From assembly GCA_964560655.1 (NCBI GenBank), contig CAZLLR010000011.1, positions 1 through 24,751 on the forward strand: a stretch of DNA of 24,751 nucleotides, written 5' to 3'. Positions within the stretch are counted from its first letter, which is position 1; each line of letters starts with the position of its first letter. Below the pieces are notes generated by a model that saw only the letters and a list, made by a program, of their open reading frames with translations, did no database searches and was not told the origin of the DNA. The translations under genes were made by a program, and so were the position numbers. Of this stretch, positions 1 through 5,880 are shown in pieces. Origin of the DNA: GCA-002772825 sp964560655. GTDB taxonomy: Bacteria > Patescibacteriota > Minisyncoccia > GCA-002772825.

Positions 1-1
1 G

Positions 2-448
2 TTTGACCCTATCTTATGGAAAGGATACTCAGCTACCCAAGAGCTTGAGGAGGACCTAAAGAAGACTCAGGAAGACATGAGATGGGCGGAACATCTTGTA
101 TTTGTATATCCTACATGGTGGGGGGCTATGCCTGCTATTATGAAAGGATTTGTAGATAGGATATTCTTACCAGGTTTTGGCTTTAAATTTCATAAAGGAC
201 AAGCTTGCCCAGATAGGCTTCTTTCAAATAAGAGTGCCAGGCTTATCGTCACTATGGATAATAAAAAGTGTATGAAAGAGAGATTATTAGGGTCTCCAAG
301 TGTTGTTGCTTTAAAAAATATCGTCTTAGAATTTTGTGGTGTTAATCCTGTAGATGTCACTATAGTGAGTTCACTTAGAAAATTTGACGATGAGAAGAAA
401 AAGGAGTTTCTTCTTGAAGTTAAAGAGATGGGGAGGAAATTTTTATAA
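2..448 (+). CDS. Flavodoxin-fold NAD(P)H:quinone reductase (5' end cut off by the window)
   Basis: The reading frame is open from base 2, so this is the C-terminal part of a gene that starts before the window; the first ATG at 77 is internal. The visible part begins FDPILWKGYSATQELEEDL and contains YPTWWGAMPAIMKGFVDRIF followed by PGFGFKF. This is the flavin/quinone pocket signature of the NAD(P)H dehydrogenase (quinone) family (MdaB, KefF, NQO1-like), soluble FMN or FAD enzymes that reduce quinones and other electrophiles by two electrons. About 148 residues are visible against roughly 190-200 for bacterial members, so only the first 40-50 residues (flavin phosphate loop) should be missing. 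The exact substrate cannot be told. The next gene has its own promoter box, so this is probably the end of a transcription unit. Confidence 0.8.
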   Translation, partial: FDPILWKGYSATQELEEDLKKTQEDMRWAEHLVFVYPTWWGAMPAIMKGFVDRIFLPGFGFKFHKGQACPDRLLSNKSARLIVTMDNKKCMKERLLGSPSVVALKNIVLEFCGVNPVDVTIVSSLRKFDDEKKKEFLLEVKEMGRKFL

Positions 449-456
449 TTTAATAC

Positions 457-468
457 TATAATAGAATC
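457..468 (+). promoter_or_regulatory. Leaderless promoter of the mgtC-like gene
   Basis: A perfect TATAAT lies at 457-462 and the ATG starts at 469, leaving six bases. With the usual 6-8 bases from the -10 box to the transcription start, the mRNA would start at or next to the A of the ATG, giving a leaderless message. No good TTGACA box is visible about 17 bases upstream and no Shine-Dalgarno sequence is present. The same arrangement occurs before HIT, recJ, the kinase gene and the hydrogenase beta gene. Confidence 0.55.
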
Positions 469-933
469 ATGGAGTTAACTCTTATACAAAACTTAAACAT
501 ATTTTTACAGCTAGCTGTGGCCGCCTTGCTAGGTGGTATTATCGGTATAGAAAGATCCGTCGCTCATAAGATGGCTGGGATGAGGACTTATGCTTTGGTA
601 AGTATGAGTGCAACTCTTTTTATAGTTATCTCAAACATAGTGACAGCTCAATACATAGGAATTACAAATTTTGACCCATTAAGAATGGCTTCTCAAGTTG
701 TAGTAGGGATAGGTTTTATAGGGGCTGGTCTGATCATCTTTAAAAGATCTAAGCTCAGAGGACTTACCACGGCAGCCGGCCTTTGGGTGGCAGCTGGTAT
801 AGGTATGGCTGTGGGTTATGAACTTTATGCTATAGCAGTTTTTGTCAGCGCGTTGACAATCTTCACTTTTACTATTATGTGGTTTATCGAAGATAAAGTA
901 AAAAGTAATATAAAGCTTGATAAGAAAAAATAA
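469..933 (+). CDS. MgtC/SapB family inner-membrane protein
   Basis: Small integral membrane protein of 154 residues with four hydrophobic segments (roughly residues 10-28, 40-60, 72-92 and 98-130). The family signature is clear: GGIIGIERSVAHKMAGMRTY in the N-terminal part, then GIGFIGAGLIIF and LRGLTTAAGLWVAAGIGMA. MgtC proteins are linked to magnesium limitation and, in enterobacteria, to modulation of the F-type ATP synthase; many short bacterial homologues like this one have only the membrane domain and no ACT-like C-terminal domain. The start at 469 is chosen because of the TATAAT box just upstream. tpiA follows after only two bases, so the two are probably co-transcribed. The family call is firm; the physiological role here is unknown. 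Confidence 0.85.
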   Translation: MELTLIQNLNIFLQLAVAALLGGIIGIERSVAHKMAGMRTYALVSMSATLFIVISNIVTAQYIGITNFDPLRMASQVVVGIGFIGAGLIIFKRSKLRGLTTAAGLWVAAGIGMAVGYELYAIAVFVSALTIFTFTIMWFIEDKVKSNIKLDKKK

Positions 934-935
934 TT

Positions 936-1709
936 ATGGCAAAGAAATTAATCGTCGCTAACTGGAAGATGAATCCTACTAGTGTAAAAGAGGCGAAAGA
1001 TATTTTTAATTCTGCTAAGAAGAATGCCAAAAACCTCAAGGGTATAGAAGTAGTCGCTTGTCCTCCTTTTGTTTACCTAGCTTCCTTAGGGTCTAAGACT
1101 AAAAGTAAGTTAGCTCTTGGGGCTCAAAATATATTTTGGGACGAAAAGAAGACTTCATATACAGGGGAGGTGTCAGCTACTATGCTTAAGGGCCTTGGAG
1201 TCAAGTATATAATCATCGGTCATTCTGAAAGAAGAGCTTACCTTGGAGAAGATAATCTTATGATAAATAAGAAGATTAAATATGCTTTGAACTCCGGCTT
1301 TAAAGTTATATTTTGCATTGGGGAGAAAGAGAGAGACGACGACGGAGAGTATCTTAATTTCCTAAAGACAGAGATATTGGAGGGCCTTCGTGCTGTGACT
1401 AGTAAACTTATAAATAATCTAATAGTCGCTTATGAACCGATTTGGGCGATAGGTAAGTCTGGTAAAAATGCTGATTCCCCAGAGAAAGTTTTTGAAGTAT
1501 CTATCTACATTAAGAAGGTTTTAGTGGGTATGTTTGGCAGGCAAAAAGTGGAGAAAGTACCAATACTTTACGGAGGATCTGTTGATGCTAAAAATACTGA
1601 AGGCTTTCTTTCTATCGGAGGAATATCAGGTCTCCTTATCGGACACAAATCTCTTGAACCACAAGCCTTTAAAGATATAATGGATATAGCTAATAGTGTT
1701 AAAAAATAG
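936..1709 (+). CDS. tpiA: Triosephosphate isomerase
   Basis: Cytoplasmic glycolytic enzyme interconverting dihydroxyacetone phosphate and glyceraldehyde 3-phosphate. All key parts of the TIM barrel are visible: NWKMN near residue 10 with the catalytic lysine, GHSERR near residue 95 with the catalytic histidine, AYEPIWAIGKSG near residue 165 with the catalytic glutamate and the flexible loop, and the phosphate-binding YGGSV and GGISGLLIG near the C-terminus. The length of 257 residues is normal. The ATG follows the mgtC stop by two bases, with no Shine-Dalgarno sequence, so it probably depends on the upstream message. Its partner pgk lies next, but with its own unusual leader element in between. 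Confidence 0.97.
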   Translation: MAKKLIVANWKMNPTSVKEAKDIFNSAKKNAKNLKGIEVVACPPFVYLASLGSKTKSKLALGAQNIFWDEKKTSYTGEVSATMLKGLGVKYIIIGHSERRAYLGEDNLMINKKIKYALNSGFKVIFCIGEKERDDDGEYLNFLKTEILEGLRAVTSKLINNLIVAYEPIWAIGKSGKNADSPEKVFEVSIYIKKVLVGMFGRQKVEKVPILYGGSVDAKNTEGFLSIGGISGLLIGHKSLEPQAFKDIMDIANSVKK

Positions 1710-1723
1710 TTTTAGTTACGTGT

Positions 1724-1802
1724 CCCGTTTAGAAATTTCTAAAAGTTATATAATGTGGTATAAATAATTAGTGTAAGTTTATAAATATAATTTCTAAACG
1801 GG
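1724..1802 (+). promoter_or_regulatory. Inverted-repeat leader element directly before pgk (copy 1)
   Basis: Arms CCCGTTTAGAAATT (1724-1737) and AATTTCTAAACGGG (1789-1802) are perfect 14-bp inverted repeats, and the second arm ends at the base before the pgk ATG. The 51-base spacer contains TATAAA (1759-1764) and TTTATA (1778-1783), which can form an inner hairpin with a 13-base loop. TATAAT at 1786-1791 overlaps the right arm and could be a -10 box. An element of the same design and similar sequence precedes rnhA at 5229-5305. It may be a structured 5' leader, an operator or promoter element with inverted ends, or a miniature repeat; the sequence does not decide between these. Confidence 0.7.
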
Positions 1803-2885
1803 ATGAAATTACCAAGTATAAAACAAGTGAAGAATCTGAAGGGAAAGAAAGTTCTCTTGAGGACGGACTTAAATGTGTTTATAGAAGATGATGAAGTAAA
1901 AGGAGACTTTAGGATCAAGAGGGTCTTACCTACTATTAAATTTCTAAAGAAAGAAGGAGCGAAAGTCATAATCTTAAGTCATGTTACCAAGGGTCGAGCA
2001 GTAGGGCTTCTTCCTGTTGCAAAATATATGCAGTCTTACTTTAAAGTAGACTTCTCTAGAGAGGTCTTAGGGGAAGAAACAAGGAGAAAGATTGATAATA
2101 TGAAAAATGGAGGAGTATTACTTCTTGAGAATTTAAGATCAGACGAAAGAGAAAAGAGCAATGACACTAACTTTGCTAAAGAACTAGCTTCCCTAGGAGA
2201 TATATATGTGAACGATGCCTTCTCAGTATCTCACAGGAAACATGCTTCTATTGTTGGACTTCCAAAGTTTCTTCCTTCTTACTCAGGACTTCTTATGGAT
2301 GAAGAGGTTGCGAATTTGTCCAAAGCTTTTAAGTCTAAACACCCATTTCTTCTAATCTTAGGAGGGGTAAAATTTGAAAGTAAGTTAGGCGTACTTAATA
2401 GATTTATAAAAACTGCGGATAAAATATTTATCGGTGGGGCATTGGCAAATGTATTTCTTAAGGAAAAAGGCATAGATATAGGAAAATCTATTTATGATAA
2501 AAATGTGAACATTAAGAGATTTATAAAGAGCAAGAAGATTATTATTCCTAAGGATATGTTAACAGAGAGCGGTATTAACTGGGATATTGGTGAGAAAGCA
2601 ATAGAAGATCTAAAGGAGATGATAGGCAAAGCAAAATTCATAATATGGAGTGGTCCTTTAGGTAACTTTGAGGGCGGATATAAGGCGGGGACTACAGAGA
2701 TAGCAAAAGCTATAGCTAACTCTAAGGCGAGTTCTGTAGTGGGTGGAGGAGATACTATATCAGCTATTAAAAAGTTAAAAATATTAGGCAAGTTTTCTTT
2801 CGTTTCAACGGGTGGAGGAGCGATGCTTGCTTTCCTGTCAACTGGCACCTTGCCTGGCATAGAGGCTCTCAAGAAGCATAAGTAA
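1803..2885 (+). CDS. pgk: Phosphoglycerate kinase
   Basis: Cytoplasmic enzyme transferring phosphate from 1,3-bisphosphoglycerate to ADP, the first ATP-yielding step of lower glycolysis. Signatures in order: KVLLRTDLNV near residue 15, SHVTKGR for the triphosphoglycerate-binding region near 60, LLENLR near 107, NDAFSVSHRKHAS near 135, LGGVKFESKLGVL for the hinge and nucleotide side near 180, WSGPLGNFE near 283, and VVGGGDT plus STGGGAML near the C-terminus. At 360 residues it is shorter than the usual 390-415, with shortened loops rather than a lost domain, which fits a reduced genome. The ATG at 1803 directly follows the inverted-repeat element. A strong hairpin terminator lies 34 bases after the stop. 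Confidence 0.97.
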   Translation: MKLPSIKQVKNLKGKKVLLRTDLNVFIEDDEVKGDFRIKRVLPTIKFLKKEGAKVIILSHVTKGRAVGLLPVAKYMQSYFKVDFSREVLGEETRRKIDNMKNGGVLLLENLRSDEREKSNDTNFAKELASLGDIYVNDAFSVSHRKHASIVGLPKFLPSYSGLLMDEEVANLSKAFKSKHPFLLILGGVKFESKLGVLNRFIKTADKIFIGGALANVFLKEKGIDIGKSIYDKNVNIKRFIKSKKIIIPKDMLTESGINWDIGEKAIEDLKEMIGKAKFIIWSGPLGNFEGGYKAGTTEIAKAIANSKASSVVGGGDTISAIKKLKILGKFSFVSTGGGAMLAFLSTGTLPGIEALKKHK

Positions 2886-2919
2886 GATTTTTTCGAGTCT
2901 TATATTAAGAACAACCAAC

Positions 2920-2965
2920 GATCAACGGCTCAACCCACCAAAAAGGGTTGAGCCGTTGATCTTTT
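2920..2965 (+). terminator. Intrinsic terminator after pgk
   Basis: A perfect 17-bp hairpin: GATCAACGGCTCAACCC (2920-2936), an 8-base loop, and GGGTTGAGCCGTTGATC (2945-2961), followed by TTTT (2962-2965). It stands out as GC-rich in an AT-rich region and lies just after pgk, where a plus-strand terminator is expected. Confidence 0.8.
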
Positions 2966-2997
2966 AAAAACGTTGTAGATTAAAGGTTATTTTTACC

Positions 2998-3032
2998 CCA
3001 ACGGCTACCGAGATTATCTCGGTAGCCGTTGG
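2998..3032. terminator. Second hairpin between convergent pgk and HIT genes
   Basis: A perfect 16-bp stem with a 3-base loop: CCAACGGCTACCGAGA (2998-3013) and TCTCGGTAGCCGTTGG (3017-3032). It lies five bases beyond the stop of the minus-strand HIT gene, so it probably ends that transcript or protects its 3' end. Reading on the minus strand, the bases after the stem are A-rich rather than T-rich, so the terminator call is weaker than for the hairpin at 2920. Both hairpins contain CAACGGCT in the left arm. Confidence 0.55.
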
Positions 3033-3037
3033 AAATT

Positions 3038-3445
3038 TTAGATAATTTCCCTTATCTTTTTAGCTATTTTTTGAGAGGCTTCTTCATCGTATTCTTTGCC
3101 GTGCCAGAGCTTGTACCCATCGTCAGAGAACCTGGGAATTATATGTATATGAGCATGGAAGACGACTTGCCCTGCCACAGGGCCATTATTCATCCCTATA
3201 TTTATACCATGAGCCTTCGTCCCTTCTTTCACTGCCTCGGCAATCTTCTTTATGGCTGGGCCAATCTCGCATAAAGTGGTATCAGGTATTTCAAAAAGAT
3301 CCTTGTGATGTTCTTTGGGTATAAGAAGAGTATGTCCTAAGTTCATAGGAGTAATGTCTAAGAAGGCTAAGAATTTGTCATCTTCATAAACTTTATCTGA
3401 GGGTATATCTCCTTTTATTATCTTGCAAAATATGCATTCGTTCAT
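3038..3445 (-). CDS. HIT family (histidine triad) nucleotide hydrolase
   Basis: A 135-residue soluble protein of the Hint/HIT family, which hydrolyses nucleoside phosphoramidates or related AMP conjugates. The active-site triad HAHIHIIP is near residue 95, with the catalytic middle histidine. The N-terminal CIFCKIIKGDIPS with CxxC at residues 4 and 7 matches zinc-carrying bacterial HIT proteins; LDITPMNLGHTLLIPKEHH is the usual central strand and turn. The natural substrate is unknown for most members. It is transcribed away from recJ from a shared 28-base gap, with a minus-strand TATAAT six bases before its ATG, suggesting a leaderless mRNA. Confidence 0.92.
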   Translation of the reverse strand: MNECIFCKIIKGDIPSDKVYEDDKFLAFLDITPMNLGHTLLIPKEHHKDLFEIPDTTLCEIGPAIKKIAEAVKEGTKAHGINIGMNNGPVAGQVVFHAHIHIIPRFSDDGYKLWHGKEYDEEASQKIAKKIREII

Positions 3446-3473
3446 AATAATATTATATGATATACTCTCTTAA
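3446..3473. promoter_or_regulatory. Compact divergent promoter pair for HIT (minus) and recJ (plus)
   Basis: Only 28 bases separate the two start codons. On the minus strand TATAAT occupies 3457 down to 3452, six bases from the HIT ATG. On the plus strand TATACT occupies 3461-3466, seven bases from the recJ ATG. Both messages would therefore be leaderless, and any -35 contacts would lie inside the coding sequence of the opposite gene. With the boxes three bases apart, RNA polymerase probably cannot occupy both at once. Confidence 0.6.
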
Positions 3474-5207
3474 ATGACAAAAAAATGGGTTGTAAATAGA
3501 GAAATACCTCAAGAAGTAGAAGAGGGTCTAGGGTCTTATCCTAAGTTGGCTCGCCAGCTTCTTTTCTACCGTAACATTAAAACTAAAGCTGAGGCGGATA
3601 TTTTTTTAAACCCAGATTACGAGAGAGACACACACGATCCTTTTTTGATGCTTGGTATGGAGAAAGCCGTCTTGAGGATTCTTAAGGCGATAGATAATAA
3701 TGAAAAGATTGTAGTTTTTGGTGATTACGATGCTGATGGTATCTCTGGTAGTGTGATTTTCCATGACTTCTTTAAGAAAATAGGCTTTGATAATTTCCAT
3801 ATTCATATACCTAATAGATATAAAGATGGATATGGCCTTACCTTAGGGGTAATTGATGAATTTATAAAGAATGATGTCTCTCTTATCGTCACTGTTGATT
3901 GTGGTATCACAGATGTCCCAGAGGTGAAGAAAGCAAAAGATGCCGGTGTAGATACTATTATAATAGATCATCATCTAGTTCAAGATGGAGTGCCTGAAGC
4001 TCATGCGATAATAGATGCTAAACAAGATGGAGAGACATACCCATTTAAATTTTTATCTGGAGCCGGGGCCGCTTTTAAGACAGTTCAGGCTCTTATAAAA
4101 AGAGGCACAGAGCTTGGTAAGTTTGATATTGTAGATGGCTGGGAAAAATGGCTCTTAGATGTGGCGTCTATCTCTACAGTGTCAGACATGGTCCCCCTTT
4201 ATGATGAGAATAGGGCGATAGTTTATTTTGGATTGAAGGTTATGCGTAAGACGAAGAGGGTAGGTCTTATTTATTTGTATAAGAAATTAAAATTAAAAAA
4301 AGATCATTTAAATGAAGATGATATTGGCTTCATGGTAGGTCCTAGGATCAATACTGCAAGTAGGATGGGTCACGCTACGACAAGTTTTAACTTATTGACG
4401 ACTGGGAATGATAAAGAGGCAAAGACTATTGCTGCCGAGCTTGAAGAGAAAAATGGAGACAGGAAAAAATCTGTCCAAGTGATACTTGACGCAGTGGAGG
4501 CCAAGTTTTCCAGTAGAGATTATGAGATCCCTGCTATTATTGTATTAGGTGATCTTAGTTGGTTGCCTGGAGTCTTAGGGCTTGCAGCAAACAGAATAAG
4601 GGAAAAATACCAGAGACCGGTATTCCTTTGGGGTAAAGCGGACGCCCACGAGATAAAAGGTTCTTGTCGTTCAGATGAGACCATAGATCTTGTTAAATTT
4701 ATGGAAAGTGCCAGTGGCTTGTTTATCGGTTTTGGTGGACATGCTTTGGCGGGTGGTTTTAGTGTCTTGCCGGAGAAGCTTGACTCTATGGAGCAAGAAC
4801 TAGTAGAGGCATATGAGAAAGTAGAGAAGACGGAGAATGAGTTTGCTTCATTTGATATAGACAGTGAGTTCAGTTTAGATGATATAAATTGGAAGAATTG
4901 GAATATTATTGAACAGTTTGCGCCGTTTGGTGTAGGCAACCCAAAGCCGGTTTTTATGTTTAAAAGTATTGAGGTCAAAAATGTTAAAGAGTTTGGTAAT
5001 GGTGGAATACACCTGGAACTTTCATTTGCAAAGACAAATGGGAGTATGGTTAATGCCATAGGATTTTTTATGACTATTGATAAATTTAAAAATTTTACTC
5101 TTGAGGCTGGGAAAAAGATAGATCTTGTAGCTAATATGGAGAAGTCGATGTTTAGAGGAGTGCCAGAACTTCGGCTGAGGATTGTCGATATAAGAGAAGC
5201 CGTATAG
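3474..5207 (+). CDS. recJ: Single-stranded-DNA-specific 5'-3' exonuclease RecJ
   Basis: DHH/DHHA1 family nuclease of 577 residues acting in recombination repair and mismatch repair, metal dependent, cytoplasmic. The DHH core is complete: FGDYDADGISG near residue 80, TVDCGITD near 140, IIDHHL near 163, and SDMVPLYDENRA near 237. GPRINTASRMGHA follows near residue 288. The DHHA1 domain carries GFGGHALAGGFSV near residue 420, and a C-terminal OB-like region ends the protein. The length matches the usual 560-580 residues. The start at 3474 is supported by the -10 box seven bases upstream. It faces the HIT gene and is followed by rnhA, another nuclease of DNA replication and repair, but rnhA has its own leader element. 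Confidence 0.95.
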   Translation: MTKKWVVNREIPQEVEEGLGSYPKLARQLLFYRNIKTKAEADIFLNPDYERDTHDPFLMLGMEKAVLRILKAIDNNEKIVVFGDYDADGISGSVIFHDFFKKIGFDNFHIHIPNRYKDGYGLTLGVIDEFIKNDVSLIVTVDCGITDVPEVKKAKDAGVDTIIIDHHLVQDGVPEAHAIIDAKQDGETYPFKFLSGAGAAFKTVQALIKRGTELGKFDIVDGWEKWLLDVASISTVSDMVPLYDENRAIVYFGLKVMRKTKRVGLIYLYKKLKLKKDHLNEDDIGFMVGPRINTASRMGHATTSFNLLTTGNDKEAKTIAAELEEKNGDRKKSVQVILDAVEAKFSSRDYEIPAIIVLGDLSWLPGVLGLAANRIREKYQRPVFLWGKADAHEIKGSCRSDETIDLVKFMESASGLFIGFGGHALAGGFSVLPEKLDSMEQELVEAYEKVEKTENEFASFDIDSEFSLDDINWKNWNIIEQFAPFGVGNPKPVFMFKSIEVKNVKEFGNGGIHLELSFAKTNGSMVNAIGFFMTIDKFKNFTLEAGKKIDLVANMEKSMFRGVPELRLRIVDIREAV

Positions 5208-5228
5208 TATAATAAATATAAAATGAAT

Positions 5229-5305
5229 CCCGTTAGAGATTTAAAAAAAATGTTTAACGCGGTATAAATAAGTGATAAAAGTTTATAAGAATAATCTCTA
5301 ATGGG
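5229..5305 (+). promoter_or_regulatory. Inverted-repeat leader element directly before rnhA (copy 2)
   Basis: Arms CCCGTTAGAGATT (5229-5241) and AATCTCTAATGGG (5293-5305) pair over 13 positions with one G-T wobble (5232 with 5302); the right arm ends at the base before the ATG. The 51-base spacer matches that of the pgk element at 36 of 51 positions without gaps, including GGTATAAATAA and AAGTTTATAA. TATAAA (5263-5268) and TTTATA (5282-5287) again form an inner hairpin with a 13-base loop. Compared with the pgk copy, an A-T pair is replaced by G-C (5238 with 5296) and one whole base pair is missing, so pairing is kept while sequence changes. Confidence 0.7.
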
Positions 5306-5743
5306 ATGAAAAAAAGTAAAATTATAATTTATACAGATGGTGGTTCTCGCGGTAACCCCGGACCTTCGGGGGTAGGAGTTGTTATCTATGATAGTCAAGG
5401 TAAAATACTGAAAGAATATTCAAGCGATATAGGTGTAAGGACAAATAATGAAGCAGAATATGAAGCTGTCATTTTGGCTTTAAGTAAAATAAAACACCTC
5501 TTTGGAAAAGAGAAATCAAAAAAACTTGAGATTGAAGTACGAACAGATAGTCAACTTATAGCCCGTCAACTAAGAGGGGAGTATAAGATAAATGAAGAAA
5601 AGCTTTTCCCCCTCTTTATAAAGATATGGAACATTAAGACGGGGTTAGGAGAAGTTTCTTTTGTAGAGGTCCCTAGAGAAAAGAATAAAGAAGCAGACAG
5701 GTTGGCAAACGAAGCTATGGATAAGAAAAAAACATTATTTTAA
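5306..5743 (+). CDS. rnhA: Ribonuclease HI
   Basis: A 145-residue nuclease that cuts the RNA strand of RNA-DNA hybrids (Okazaki primers, R-loops). The acidic catalytic set is visible: YTDGGSRGNPGPSGVG near residue 10 (first Asp), TNNEAEYEAVILAL near 47 (Glu), VRTDSQLIARQLRGEYKI near 78 (second Asp), and VPREKNKEADRLANEA near 120 (last Asp). It has the short form of the domain without an N-terminal hybrid-binding domain. The ATG at 5306 abuts the right arm of the inverted-repeat element. There is no Shine-Dalgarno sequence; the GGG before the ATG is part of the repeat arm and is too close to serve as one. Confidence 0.95.
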   Translation: MKKSKIIIYTDGGSRGNPGPSGVGVVIYDSQGKILKEYSSDIGVRTNNEAEYEAVILALSKIKHLFGKEKSKKLEIEVRTDSQLIARQLRGEYKINEEKLFPLFIKIWNIKTGLGEVSFVEVPREKNKEADRLANEAMDKKKTLF

Positions 5744-5779
5744 TTTTTTCATAATAAAAATTTTAAAGTTATTTTTTAT

Positions 5780-5869
5780 AATTCTTCAAAAACTAAAACG
5801 TCAATTTCCTACAAGAGCCAAACGACAAGGGACAGTTTTCGAAAATCAATTTTTAGTTTTTGAAGAATT
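5780..5869 (+). repeat. Long perfect inverted repeat before comEC
   Basis: AATTCTTCAAAAACTAAAA (5780-5798) and its exact reverse complement (5851-5869) form 19-bp arms around a 52-base spacer. The right arm ends 11 bases before the comEC ATG at 5881. A TATAAT at 5777-5782 overlaps the left arm and would start a transcript inside it. The loop holds the 10-base palindrome TTTTCGAAAA (5836-5845). The loop is too long for an ordinary terminator. The architecture resembles the pgk and rnhA elements but the sequence is unrelated. Confidence 0.65.
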
Positions 5870-5880
5870 TGAACTTAAAT

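Noticed and set aside
5303..5308. GGG before the ATG of rnhA and pgk as a Shine-Dalgarno site
   Set aside because: It directly touches the start codon, leaving no spacing; it belongs to the inverted-repeat arm.
4520..5398. A 292-codon open frame on the minus strand opposite recJ and the rnhA start
   Set aside because: It has no recognisable domain and low-complexity composition, and it lies opposite clear recJ catalytic sequence; it is a shadow frame.
5860..5880. TTG 5860 as start of comEC
   Set aside because: It lies in the right arm of the inverted repeat; ATG 5881 gives a normal membrane N-terminus.
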